Assembly: GCA_030549775.1 (NCBI GenBank)
Contig: CM060175.1
Location: 4,650,564-4,714,563 of the forward strand
Length of the DNA: 64,000 nucleotides
Source: Tamarix chinensis
Lineage: Eukaryota; Streptophyta; Magnoliopsida; Caryophyllales; Tamaricaceae
Direction: 5' to 3'
A model generated the notes under the pieces. That model had not been told where the DNA came from, searched no databases, and saw nothing but the letters and a program-made list of their open reading frames with translations. This document shows, one piece after another, positions 37,653 to 49,300 of this stretch (position 1 is the stretch's first letter; each line of letters opens with the position of its first letter). The translations under genes and the position numbers were made by a program.

Positions 37653-38200
37653 GTGAGCAACCTACTCAAGGGGGGAAGATATTTAAAACAAAAGGAAGAG
37701 GAGGAGATGTGGTTTTGTCATATTATTATTGATAGTGGATCTTGTACGAATGTGGCCAATGAAAGGATGGTGAAGGGTTTGTGTTTGAATAATACACCAT
37801 ATACAAAGCCTTATTCTCTTCAATGGTTAAATAAGGAGAAGGGAGTCAAGGTAATAAAACAAACTCTAGTATCATTTAAAATTGGTAATTATCTTGATGA
37901 TGTGCTATGTGATGTTTTATCTATGGATGCATGTGGAATCTTATTAGCTAGACCATGGCAATATGGTAGAAATACTATTCATAACAGTATTACTAATGAA
38001 TATCTAGTTGAGAAGGATAAGAAGAATAATAAACTTAAGCCTTCTAAATATGATAGTAAGAGCATAGTCAAGAATAAAAAGAGTTTATTCTTACATGAAA
38101 AGACTATGGTTAAATGTATTAAAGAAGAATAAAGTTATTGCGTTATGATAATTATGATAATGAAGGAATCTCTATAAAGGGAGAGAACTAATGATAATCT
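37653..38200 (+). pseudogene. CRM-like protease
   Basis: The frame 37653-38132 (159 codons, possibly entered from gag rather than starting there) has the active site IIDSGSCTNVANE with an intact D-S-G. 'PYSLQWLNKEKGVKVIKQTL' and 'VLCDVLSMDACGILLARPWQ' follow. The family usually has LLGRPWQ, so G is replaced by A. The frame ends at a TAA at 38130. Protease would cleave the polyprotein. Confidence 0.85.
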
Positions 38201-39060
38201 TCAATTATATAAACTCCTTAACGAGTATCATGATGTTTTTTCTAATAAATTACCACCTTGTTTACCACCTAAGAGGGGAGTAGAACATGCAATAGATTTT
38301 ATTATGGGTGTGTCCTAAACTAATAGGCCTGCTTATCAATGTAATCCAAAGGGGACTAAGGAGTTAGAAAAACAAATACAAGATCTCATAGAAAAAGGGT
38401 ATGCGAGGGTAAGCATGAGTCCATGTTGTGTGCCTACATTACTTGTCTCTAAAAAGGATGGTACCTGGTGTATGTGCATTGACTTAAGAGTTGTCAACAA
38501 TATAACTATCAAATATCCATTTTCTATGTCAAGATTGGATGACATATCATATAAGTTATGTGAAGTGCTAGTATTCTCTAAGATTGATACGAGAAGTGGA
38601 TATCATCAAATGAGAATAAGAAAAGGGGATGAATGGAAAACTGCATTCAAAATAAAATATGGTCTTTATGAGTGGACAGTGATGACTTTTGGTTTATGTA
38701 ATTCACCAAGTTCATTTATGAGGATAATGAATGAAGTTCTTCGACCTTTTCTTGGAATTTTTGTTGTGGTGTAGTTAGATGATATACTTGTATACATTAG
38801 AAATAAACATGACTATCTTATTCATTTTAGAAAATTATTTGTTAAGCTGGGGGATACTAAACTCTATGGAAAATGGAGAAATGTGATTTTGATACTTTCG
38901 AATATAGTTTTCCTTGGATATATTGTCAGTATTGAAGGTATTAAAGTTGATCCCACAAAGGTTAAGGCTATTAAAGATTGGCCGATACTTAAGGATATTC
39001 ATGAAGTGAGAAGTTTTTATGGTTTGGCAAGTTTCTATAGGATACTCATTAAGGATTTTT
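38201..39060 (+). pseudogene. CRM-like reverse transcriptase
   Basis: The N-terminal part at 38201-38400 reads 'LPPKRGVEHAIDF'. The frame 38415-38774 holds 'CCVPTLLVSKKDGTWCMCID', 'FSKIDTRSGYHQMRIRKGDE' and 'FGLYEWTVMTF'-like wording (here 'YGLYEWTVMTFGLCN'). A TAG sits just before LDDILVY, replacing the residue before the catalytic pair. The thumb follows at 38883-39146 ('FLGYIVSIEGIKVDPTKVKA', 'VRSFYGLASFYR'). Confidence 0.9.
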
Positions 39061-39560
39061 CTACTATTGCCACACTAATAACACAACTCATGAAAAGGGT
39101 GTATTCAATTGGAGTGAGGATGCAACTAAATCTTTCCAAACATTAAATAATAAGCTATGCAATGCTTTAGTACTAGCTTTACCCGACTTTGATGAACTGT
39201 TTGAGGTTACGTGTGATGCAAGTGGGGTAGGGATAGGAGTTATACTCTCATAGGAAAATGAGCTATTCTATTTTTTAGTGAGAAATTAAATGGAGCGAGA
39301 TTGAACTATTCAACATATGACAAAGAGTTCTATGCTATCATATGAAGTCTATAAACATGGTGTCATTACTTAAGACCTAAGCCATTTGTTTTCCTTCGGA
39401 CCATGTTTGAAATACTTACATGAGAAAAAGAAGATTAGTCCAAGGCATGCAAAATAGGTTAGTTTCTTGTAATCCTTTTGTATTTTCTATCAAACATTTT
39501 GATGGCAAAGAAAATGTCATAGCTGGTGCTTTATCTAAAAGATCCATGATATTGGTTATG
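39061..39560 (+). pseudogene. CRM-like RNase H remnant
   Basis: In changing frames the DNA gives '[15 protein letters not shown]' near 39200, 'STYDKEFYAI' near 39310 and, at 39470-39550, 'IKHFDGKENVIAGALSKRS', where the family has ADALSRR. Small indels break the frame around 39110, 39250 and 39340. Confidence 0.8.
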
Positions 39561-40809
39561 TTGGATGTTAAATTATTGGGTTTTGAGATATTAAAGGAAT
39601 TATATGATAGAGATGAAGATTTTGTTGACATCTATAATGCATGCAAACAAAATAGTAGTTATGGTAATTATTTACTACAAGATAACTATCTTTTCAAACT
39701 TGATATTGTGTATACCCCGTTCTAGTGTATATGATTTACTTGTTAAAGAAGTACATGAGGGGATATAGTTGGTCATTTTAGAATTCATAAGACTATGGAA
39801 ATACTATAAGAAAACTTCTAGTAGCCATGGATGGTAAAATTAGTACAAACTATTATAGGAAGATGCGTGACTTGTCAAAAAAGTAAAAGTTTCTTTCATA
39901 AAGGTTTGTATACTCCTTTACTAGTTTCTAATCAACCTTGGGAAAGTGTTGGCATGGATTTCATCTTGGGTTTACTAAGGACACAAAGAACTAAATATTC
40001 TATTTTTATGGTAGGAGATTGATTTTTAAAAAGGGCACATTTCATACCTGATAACAAGATCGATAATGTAACATATATAGCAACCTTATATTTTCAAGAA
40101 ATAGTAAGGTTACATGGAGTTCCCAAAAGAATAGTGTCATATAGAGATGTTAAATTATTGAGATACTTTTGAAAGACACTTTGGCATATGTTAGGTACTA
40201 AGTTGTTGTTTAGTACTTTCTCATCACCTGAAATGGATGGTCAAACTAAAGTGACTAATAGAATTCTAGGAACTTTTCTACAAGGGTTAGTGAATAAGAA
40301 TACTAAAGATTAGGATATAAATCTTACACATGCTGATTTTGCATATAATAGGAATCCTTCTAGTATAACTCATTCGATTCCTTTTGAGGTTGTCTATGGA
40401 GTTAATACTTATCTACCCATTGATATATTGTCATTTAAAAGAGGATATAAAAAAAAAATTATGATGCCAAGGAATAAATAACGTCATCAAAAAATTAAAG
40501 ATAACATTGAAAAATTGAATACTAAATGCCATGCTCAAGAAAATAAAAATATAATTCAACTAATGTTTAAACCAGGAGATTTGGTATGGTTGCATTTGAA
40601 AAAAGAAAGATTTATAAACTTAATAATGAATAAACTAATGCCAAAAGTTGATGGGATATTCAAAATCTTAAGAAAATTTGGAAATAATGCATATGAACTT
40701 GAATTGCCTGAACATTATAGAGGAGTATGTAGGACTTTTAACATTTGTGACTTATCTCCTTACTATAGTGATGCTAATTTGAGGGCGATTCTTCTTTACA
40801 AGGGGAGAA
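39561..40809 (+). pseudogene. CRM-like integrase
   Basis: The zinc-binding segment reads 'GRCVTCQKSKSFFHKGLYTP' (39831-40022), then 'GMDFILGLLRTQRTKYSIF'. The core follows with 'EIVRLHGVPKRIVSYRDVKL'; the family has SDRD, so the catalytic D region is altered. 'VVYGVNTYLPIDILSFKRG' lies near 40390. The C-terminal frame 40515-40817 ends 'NICDLSPYYSDANLRAILLY' and runs through the polypurine tract into the LTR. Confidence 0.88.
40797..40809 (+). promoter_or_regulatory. Polypurine tract of the CRM-like element
   Basis: The purine run 'aaggggagaa' immediately before the 3' LTR would prime plus-strand cDNA. It also lies inside the polyprotein reading frame. The same sequence 'aaggggagaa' occurs at the corresponding place in the copy at 59792-59801 (minus). 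Confidence 0.7.
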
Positions 40810-41584
40810 GGAGGTAGGAGCATCTCTATATAACTCTCAATATTATTCTTCAAAGAATGAAGAGGAAGAAGAATTAGCATACTTGGAGATGAAACCTATT
40901 GTGTTTGAAATTTTTTATACTTCTAATAATTTGCTAAGTAATTTTTGCACATATTATATATGTTTGTAAGAAGTTCAAGCTATTGAATATATTTTTTGTA
41001 CAAGAAAATGGAATTACAAGAATTACAAAGTGTATGGAAGAATAAGGCTACAAGACACAAAGTTGGATTACATATTTTAAATCTATGTGTTACATAATTA
41101 GAGTTTGTGTAGCTTTGTTATTTTGGTGTATACTTTGTAATGATTTCTATATACTTGTATCATGCACTAGGAGGTTGAATTCATTAATAACGACCGAATG
41201 ATGGGCTTATTAATGAAAGGGGCTTGCATATGTGCATGTATTTATAAATCTTGTACACCTTGATCTTAGTAGATCATTAATAAGAATCATTTTCTTTTGA
41301 AAGAGAGAACGACACAAGTGCCATGTGTGTTTATTCTTTTTCTCTTCTCCTTCTTCAATTGACATCTTTGAAGAGTAGTATAGAGTATTCTAATGATAAA
41401 TAGAAGATTTATATTTAGAAGGTTAAAGATATTTGGTTAGATCTTTGACAACTTCCAAGTACAATTCAACATCGCCATATTTAACCATTCTTTTCAATCG
41501 AAGCTTTGAAGATCATGCAAGACTTGAGGCCATAGAAAAGTTCCTGGAATGTTGAAGATTCTTTGTTGATGATCTTTCACATCA
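40810..41584 (+). mobile_element. 3' LTR of the CRM-like element
   Basis: The start is mutated (GGAGGTAGGAGCATC against TGATGTAGAAGCATC in the 5' LTR) and the end CACATCA is followed by the TCAAG duplication. The coding-like head is present here too ('EEEEELAYLEMKPIVFE') but in a frame shifted from the rest of pol. Confidence 0.85.
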
Positions 41585-41589
41585 TCAAG

Positions 41590-41756
41590 CTAGCAAGGTC
41601 TTTTCTAACCACCATGTCCATTGTATCAATCCTATAATAAGTGTCATCAATTAATGAAAATTTCACTATAGAAGATAAATCAAAATCCACTTTCTCATCC
41701 TTGATATTGAGAGAGAGCTTTCCATTTTTCACATTAATTATTGCTTGAGCAATAAG
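41590..41756 (-). pseudogene. Athila protease fragment, upstream part of the interrupted element
   Basis: The minus strand reads continuously 'LIAQAIINVKNGKLSLNIKD', 'KVDFDLSSIVKFSLIDD' and 'TYYRIDTMDMVVRKDL'. This resembles the protease to RT linker of Athila elements. The frame is open for about 55 codons. It lies exactly beyond the CRM-like insertion and matches the strand and order of the RT at 33431-34888, showing that the two blocks are one element. Confidence 0.75.
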
Positions 41757-43256
41757 GGGTGTGCATAATTTGGTTCAAACTAAAAACCTGGACCTAAATT
41801 ATCGATCTCAGTCTGGACCGTATTCTGTGTGTTTTATGTGTTTGCATAAAAAAGTAAAAAAATATACAATAATTGAAGGAAAAATTTTTTGAAAAAAGAA
41901 TGCAAAATTTTATTAGCGGTTTTAGAGTCTTTAGAGCCCTTAACTAGTTAATAAGGAGCATATCTTTGAAATCTAACAAAAAGATGATTATAAAATCAAT
42001 ATTAATTAAGTGTATATTTTTTGTGTTAATTTTGATATAGGTAACACATATTTACTTGACTAGATGTGAATGAAGAAAGAACATGTATGATTTTCTAACC
42101 ACCGACATGGCATGTTGAGATTTATATCATTCTTTAGTGAGCTTTTGAACCATATATACATTCTTCTTCTTTTTTTGAGTAAATTTACATGAAATCACCT
42201 ACTTTTCTTGCCTTAACATTTTCTTCACAAACCTCATATATGTCTAATTGTTTTAATCAAATTACTAGCCATAGCTCTTACAATGGACTCTAGAGATTAC
42301 CAAAACTTACTCTTGTGCTAATCAGAGCTTATAGTCAAAAAATGCTTTGATTAAGAAAATGATAAAGGAAGCTTAGGAATGTTCCACACATGACTAAATA
42401 GCTTAACCCTAATTTGTGTGCACACGATGTACACCCCATAGAAGCCCTTTGAGCCTATACATTGTGCACATATTTTTTTGCATTACCTACATTAAATAAC
42501 CTTAAGGCCTTATCCTTACCCTTGCTTAAAGCTAGCATAAGAGAATCAAATCATTATGGATATAGAGTGGTTATACATCTGAATGTATGTGTAAGAAATA
42601 TGTGTATTTATACTAAGAAAGAAATTGGTTATGTTTGGTGATGGAGATGGACTTATATATTCGTTGTATTGTCATCATTCTTCTTTATAAAAAAATTGAT
42701 AAAAAAATATTTTTTTAGACATGAAAAAAAAGAGATTGAAAAAAAAATTAAAAACAAGAAAAAAAGAGATGAAAGAAAGAAAATGATATAATATAAGGAA
42801 GAGAGGGAGATATGGAGATGATGTTGAGAAAGTTCTATTCACGTCCTATTTTGGTGTTAAGGTGGATATGTGTATTATTGATTATTGATGTGGAGTTAAG
42901 TTTATATTTCATTTAATTATTCCACTAGTTCTCAACCTTTTTAGCACCGCAATAATAGAGTACTCCGTACCTTTCTATACCTTAAATTCGTTACAACCAA
43001 TAAGTCCTATTTGATTCTTGAGATGAGTAACCTTTGATTTGACAAAAATTAGTCATAAGATTTAAGGATATGGTTTAGTCCATTTGACAAGTATTTGGTA
43101 TCTTTCATAAGGTTTATCCACAAGGATATGAGCCTTCTTTGTTAAATATGTGAGTCGTTTGTTATCTTTATCATCTTATCTCACATACTTAAGTGTCTCT
43201 ATTCATTTGTAGTCATGAATATAAGAGAGACACAAAAAAAAATATAGGATATCTAT
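41755..43256. other. Word-like repeat start and unclassified AT-rich DNA
   Basis: It opens 'aggggtgtgcataatttggt' and about 80 bases of 'ggttc / ggacc' phrases, like the word-like repeats elsewhere. It cuts the Athila protease. The rest contains no recognisable Gag; a phrase at 42420-42480 ('gtgtgcacacgatgtacacc') is palindrome-like. I see no gene. Confidence 0.4.
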
Positions 43257-43932
43257 TGTAATCCTCTACAATTTTAAAAACCTAGAATTTAATAAATAAA
43301 TTTTATTTGGGATACATTAGCTTTTAAAATTATTTAATTTAATTATTTTATAGATTTTTGAGTATATGAAAGTGGATAGGAACATTTAATAAATCAAAAT
43401 AAATATTTTATTATTTTATTATACTTATTTTATTTAAATAAATTTTCAAACCAATATTTTTTTTGAAATTAACCTTTTTAAACCTATATATTATATTATA
43501 TTAAATTAAATTATTAAATAAATTTATTACTCAAAAATATTATACTCTTTTATTTTATAAATTAAATTGTTATAATTTCCCCTATTTTTCCTTTTCTTTT
43601 TTTCCCTTTTTCTTTTCTTTCTCCTTTTTCCTTTTTCTTTTCCCGGGCCACTACACCAGGCCTACTCGCCCCTTTCCCCGCGTTTGGGCCACAAGCCTGT
43701 TTTATCTTCCTCGCGCACGAGCTGACCTAGCCTCCCTCTTATCTTTCTTTCCTTTCTCCCTCAGACTAGACCGACCCATTTCTTTCTTCCCCTACGCCTG
43801 GCCTACTGCCCTCCTTTTCTTCCTCTTCTTTTTTTTTCTTCTTCTACTCCCCAACCGACGCCCCCGACCTGCCTTCGTCTCCCAGGTTTGCCACCCCGAA
43901 CGCCATGCCTAGCCACCGTCACCTGCAACTAA

Positions 43933-45572
43933 TGAGTTCATATTTTGACACATTTTATACCCTTATAATCTTAGTTTTTCGTATTTTATTTAACTAATAT
44001 AGGTGAATAATTATGATTTTATGCTTAAGTGGTAATAATTGTATAAATATTATTATTTAAGCTAAAATGATATAATTAAGTAAATTTAGAATACAATATT
44101 ATTTATTAATATTTATTGAATTTTATGTTGCAGGTTTTATTTTTTTTAAATAAAAAAAAGAATTGGACCTTTGGACCAACGGCCAAAGGCCGAAGGCCCA
44201 AAGGCCAGGGAAGAGAATGAGAGAAGAGCCGTACGAAGTGTGTGAGGGCTGACGTGGAAAGGCTCTCTGACGGAAATAAAAGGAGCCATGATCGACGCAC
44301 GGAAAAAAAAGCAACACAAGGCTCGGTAGAGGAGAGAGGCGAGAGCCTTCACAGGCTCGGGCGAGAACGGACGTAGCAGAGGGAATGAGCCACCGCACGG
44401 ACTTCTAGGCGCGACAGCACAACAACATCAGGTCATCAGCCGAGAATAAAGAAAAAAAAGAAAAGAAATTAGTACACAGAATTCAGTGCTAATAAGAAAG
44501 AAAATTAGAGGAAGTTTAATACTAGTAGAATTTATTTAAGATAAAATTAATTTTTATCTGAATAAATTCTTGATCTTTTATCTATAATTAATTCCAGTTA
44601 TTTCTTTCTCTATTTTTAATTTATATTTTAGATATATATTTCTGTGTAATTAATTCTATAATTATGGCTGACTGATTATTTATTGTTAGGGAATAAACTG
44701 AAACCCTAGATTATGATTTGAGATATAATTTTATTTTCTTTGTTTTTTGAGATTGTTTCTTAACTCTATTTTAATTGCTATCGTTTATATGTATAATTCT
44801 GTCAAGTATAATTTATTTGGTGCATGCCTTGTTTTGGTTTCCTCATAAGTGACAGTATGTAGGATTATTTGCCTACTAGGTGTCCATCTAAATATATTAG
44901 AATTTATATGTATAAATTGCAGCTAGGTTAGATAACAATTCACCTAATAGTTTTGTGATTGTAACCGAAGTAGTAAAACGTTTCGATACGTTTGGGTCAA
45001 GAAAAGGAAATACAGCTAGACATGCTTTTTGTACTAGTTTGGGTACTTAGATTGACAGCCTTCCAATTATACTTAATGCATTAAATCTAGTTAAATATAG
45101 GAGCCGCTTGTTGCTGCTATACTGCTAGTATTTAATAAGGTTAATATTGGTGCTTTGTCTTATTAATTAATTAAGGGAAGTAATATAAGGTGTATGGACC
45201 TGCTTTTGGTGTACAACTTAGTCGATCTCATTCTCATGATTAAAAGATGACTTAGAAATTAATATTATATTTCAACCTAATCTAGTAGTAGATTTTGATT
45301 TCCCTAACATATTTCTTATATCTGCGGTTTCCCATTATTTTTATTATTATTAGTTTATTTTATTTTATTTATTCCTTTTATTAGTTTATTATTTTTATAA
45401 CCCCCATTAGTATTTTTCTTATTTATTTATTTTGTGTTATTTAGAGTTTTTATTTTTATTGTTATTCTTAAGCTAGTTAGATAGAGGTGAGCCCTCTCAA
45501 TCCCCGGCCTAGAACGATACCCTTATTTACTAGTGCTACAATTGACAACAAGAGGGTTTAAATTACGTGCCA
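43933..45572 (+). mobile_element. Athila/Tat-type solo LTR nested in the Tekay LTR
   Basis: The segment starts 'tgagttcatattttgacaca' and ends near 'gggtttaaattacgtgcca'. Its end block, 'cggcctagaacgataccctt' with 'tagtgctacaa', matches the conserved 3' end of Athila/Tat LTRs and resembles 25780-25850 and 55150-55230 on the minus strand. It interrupts a pyrimidine-rich tract that resumes directly after it. No pol accompanies it, so it is a solo LTR. I could not match a 5-bp target duplication, so both ends are uncertain by some bases. Confidence 0.55.
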
Positions 45573-47131
45573 GCTATGGCCACACCAGCAACCACCTGCC
45601 TCTCCTTCTCTCCTGTCATTTTCTTCCTATTCTCGGACTTGGCCAACCCTACAAACCCACCCAGTATGCCCTATTTCCCCCTCTTCGTCTCCTCTTCCTG
45701 CCACCTACTTGCCACCCTACCACCTCCCTGCCACCCTACACGCTACCACCCAACCGGTCACCTGCCCCTATCCTCCCTCTTCTTTTTCTTCTCCTCATCA
45801 GCCCCTTTCCTGCCCCATTTTTGAGCTCCCTACCTTCCCTGACCTCCTTTCTCTCATTTTCTTCTCCTTCCATTTCCATCCCTATTTTATGCACCACCGC
45901 CTCTCCGCCACTTCCTTCGCCACACCAACCGCCTACAGTGCCTCTTGTCACCTCATACTACCACCTTATACTATCACAATACCCCCTTGAGCCCCCTAAA
46001 ATCCCTTCTTCCTCCCCCTTCTATTTCTCTTCTTTTCTCCCTTCTTGGCAGCCTCCCTGCAACCCCTCCTTTTGTCGGCGTTCCACCACCTCTGCTACCA
46101 CACGAGCCACCAAACTACTCCCTGCAACCTCCTCTACCACCCCACATCTCCTTTTTCCAAAACAAACCCCCTCATCCCTTCATTTTCCACCTCCCTTTCC
46201 TTCCTTCTCAGCCCTGTCTACTCTTACAGCCCACTTCGTAGCCTTGCCGCCGCCACCATCGCCACCCTTGGTCGCCAACAACCTATCCTAACCACCACCT
46301 ACACCCCCTCTCCACCCCTGCACCCTTCCCTTACCTTAACTCTCCTCCACCTACCCTCCTCTTGGCCCCCAAAACCCCAACCCGAACCATCTCCCCTCCC
46401 TTCTACCTCACCACCCTCGACCCTTTTCCCCTCTTACAACCTGCATGTGGCTCATGCTGCTCATGCAGCGTGAGTTCCAAATTATTTTGGGATTTTTTTA
46501 TTTAATTATTAAGGTATATTAATGGCTATATAAAGTGTGTTATTAATTAAGTTTTTATAAAGTTTTATCCCTTTTAGTTTTCCTACTTCTAATATAATAA
46601 TTATTTATATTATTTTTAGGGGTTGATTTTGCTAATTAAAGCTTGAATATTTAACCGGGAAAGGTTTGTCCTTTGCGGGAATTAAGGTAATCGTTAAACC
46701 CCACTTAAACACATGGATAAATGTATATTAGCACATTAAGGTTTCTTTTTAATATGTTATTATGCTTGGTATATGTTGTTTAATATAATGTATGTAGTTT
46801 CTTGTATTGATTGATAAAAAGGACACATGTTAGTTTATATGCTATGTGTGGAAATATTGGTTAAGGAAAGAGTTTGGTTATTAATGAAAATATTGAGTAC
46901 TTATTCATGTTGTATTATGTTATATTATATGACCATTGATCCATGAATAATATTATTGTGAGCCTAGGGGCATTTTAGTAATATATTTTGTGCAAGAGTG
47001 TGGCCTAATATGTGTGGATGTTAATGAGTATTATGTTTAAATATAATAGTTGGTGGAGTTGGATAATGAGAATAGAGTATTAATATTAATACTTTATGTA
47101 GTGGTGATAGTTTGATAAAGGTGGTGTAATA

Positions 47132-48090
47132 AAGGGTAAAATGGTAATTTGTAAGTAAAAGGGTATTATGATAATTTTGAAAGTAAAGGGGTAAAATGGT
47201 AATTTTAGAAGTAAAGGGTAAAATTGTAATTTTGGGGAGTGAAGGGTAAAATGGTAACTTTGTGAGTAAGGAAAAAGTGGTAATTTTGTAATTTAAGGGC
47301 AAAATGGTAATTTCTTAAGTAAAAAGAGTAAAATGGTAATTTTGGAAGTGAAGGGTAAAATAGTAATTTTGGAAGTAAAGGGAAAAATGGTAATTTTAGA
47401 AGTAGATGGTAAAATGGTAATTTTAGAGGCAAAGGGTAAAATGGCAATTTGGTAAGTAAAAGGATAAAATGGTAATTTGTAAGTAGAAAATGAAAATGAT
47501 AATTATGGGGAGGGTAGTTTGGTAATTTTGATAATTGAGAAGGGCAATTTGGTAATTCAACCAAGGGTAATTTGGTAATTTAGATAATGGAGAAGGGTAG
47601 TTTGGCAATTATGATAATGGAGAAGAGTAGTTTGGTAATTATGATATCGAGAAGGGCGATTTGGTAATCCAACCAACTAAAGGGTAATTTGGTAATTTGA
47701 ATAATGGAGAAGGGTAGTTTCGTAATTATGAAAATAGAGAAGGGCAATCTGGTAATTCAACCAACTAAAGGGTAATTTGGTAATTTTGATAATAGAGAAG
47801 GGTAGTTTCATAATTATAATAATAAAGAAGGGTAATCTGGTAATTTAACCAACTAAAGGGTAATTTAGTAATTTTAATAATGGAGAAGGGTAGTTTGGTA
47901 ATTATGATAATAGAGAAGGGTAATTTGGTAATTAGGATAATGGAGAAGGGCATTTTGGTAATTATGAAAATGGAGAAGAGTAATTTGGTAATTATGATAA
48001 TAAAGAAGGGCAATTTTGTAATTTATCCAACAAAAGGGCAATTTAGTAATTATAACAAAGGAGAAAGGTAATTCGGTAATCTAATCAACC
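47132..48090 (+). repeat. Minisatellite inside the Tekay-like LTR
   Basis: Imperfect tandem copies of 'gggtaaaatggtaatttt' plus a spacer occur at about 27-bp period up to about 47500. They then change to about 30-bp 'gagaagggtaatttggtaat' units, with occasional 'ccaaccaactaa' variants. Some 30 units are present. Many periods are multiples of three, so both strands show artefactual repetitive frames. Confidence 0.85.
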
Positions 48091-49010
48091 AAAGGGGAAA
48101 TATGATAAGTGTAACAATTATGAAGGGTGATTGGTGACCTAATAAGTGTGGGAGATAGTTGGTAACCTAAACTGAGTAAGGATGTGGCTAAGAACAACTA
48201 TATGTGGGTTACTTGCCTTGTGTGCCATGTGTTATGCCATATTGTGTACTTTATGCTTAATGAGTAATCATTTGTAGAGCAACTTAGAGTGAAGGTATAC
48301 TTATGTGACTTCCATATGGCATGTGAGTGATGATTATATATGTTATGCGTACGATGTTATATGATGTGACCCTCTAGGACATGCATGTTAGGATGTTTAA
48401 TAATAGGATATGGGGTGAAAGGATAAAAAGGAACAAATGAGAAGTGAGTGGACTAAGGGGACATGAGAGTGACCTTATTATCTCATGATCCATGAGGGGA
48501 AAAATAAAAGGAGGTTAGGATCAAAATAAATAAGTGATGCAACTCTTGCATGGGAGATTTCTAGGGTTTGTATAGGATGATCCTTACATAAGAAAGGTAT
48601 TAGGGATTGCGTGGCCAACTAGGGTTTTACAGTCACATGTATAATTGGTGAGTAGAGTGATGGGATTTGGGTGGAATCTAAATGAGATGAGGTGTGGGAC
48701 AATAAAAGAAAGGTTGGGCCACATAGGTCCGATTAGGGTTTCAAGGAAAACCCTAGAGGGTAGTAGTGAGAGAATTTGAATGTCATAAGGTGATAGGTCT
48801 CAACCTACACCCTTAGGAGTTGGGTCTTTGTTATGAGTAAATGTAAGGAGGAATGGATGTTGGGGTGTGATAAGAGGCACAAAGGTCTCAAGATATGGGA
48901 GGGGCCCTCCTAGGATGATAGAAGTAGAGGTCGGCAACATGTATGTCAAGGGTGAAATACTTTCGAATAAGATACCGATCACTTAAAGAGGAATATTATT
49001 AAGCCAGATC
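48091..49010 (+). other. Interior of the Tekay-like LTR, no gene seen
   Basis: Low-complexity but non-repetitive LTR DNA with G-rich phrases ('ggtttcaaggaaaaccctag'). No gene is visible. It is likely to include promoter sequence, but no TATA box could be assigned with confidence. Confidence 0.45.
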
Positions 49011-49014
49011 CAGA

Positions 49015-49300
49015 CCTGTGTACTAGTGAATAATAGTGAGCAGGAGCATTTTACCATACATGACTGGTCCACCGGTGAATAATAGTGGCCATGAGCATTT
49101 TTGCCCCGCATAACCGGTCCACCGGCTATAACAATGGGGGATTCCGGGCTCAACAAACCAAACGTAACGAAACTAAGACATGGAAAATATACTAAGTACT
49201 TACAGTGAAACACCATGTGAGTTGGGGCCAGACCGGTCCACTAGCAAATAATAGTGGCTAGGAGCGTTTTGCCCTGTATGACTGGTCCATTGGTTGTAAT
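49015..49300 (+). repeat. 'ggtccaccgg...aataatagtgg' module, about 50 bp
   Basis: The phrase 'aataatagtg' with 'gagcattttnccc' and 'ggtccaccgg' recurs at about 49028, 49077 and 49238. Shortened forms are at about 49116 and 49284. The module sits 0.7 kb before the LTR end. Confidence 0.65.

Larger units (their letters stand above)
34894..41584 (+). mobile_element. Full-length CRM-like Ty3/gypsy element
   Basis: Two LTRs (34894-35684 and 40810-41584) enclose a primer site, gag, protease, RT, RNase H and integrase in Ty3/gypsy order. TCAAG target duplications flank it. It is inserted into the Athila element, whose RT lies on one side and protease on the other. I tentatively call it CRM-like from the protease and RT wording and because coding continues into the LTR. 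Stops and frameshifts make it inactive. Confidence 0.85.

Noticed and set aside
45533..46473. Two overlapping long frames (252 and 142 codons), very rich in proline, serine and leucine
   Set aside because: They lie in a pyrimidine-rich LTR tract. Several frames are open at once and none has domain-like order, so this is composition rather than a gene.
47021..48071. Repetitive frames reading 'ITKLPFSII'-like units
   Set aside because: Shadows of a minisatellite whose unit is a multiple of three; no stop is required to appear. Both strands show them.
47132..48090. Regular direct repeats considered as a CRISPR-like array
   Set aside because: There are no unique spacers between conserved repeats, the units are imperfect and the context is a plant LTR. 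It is a minisatellite.
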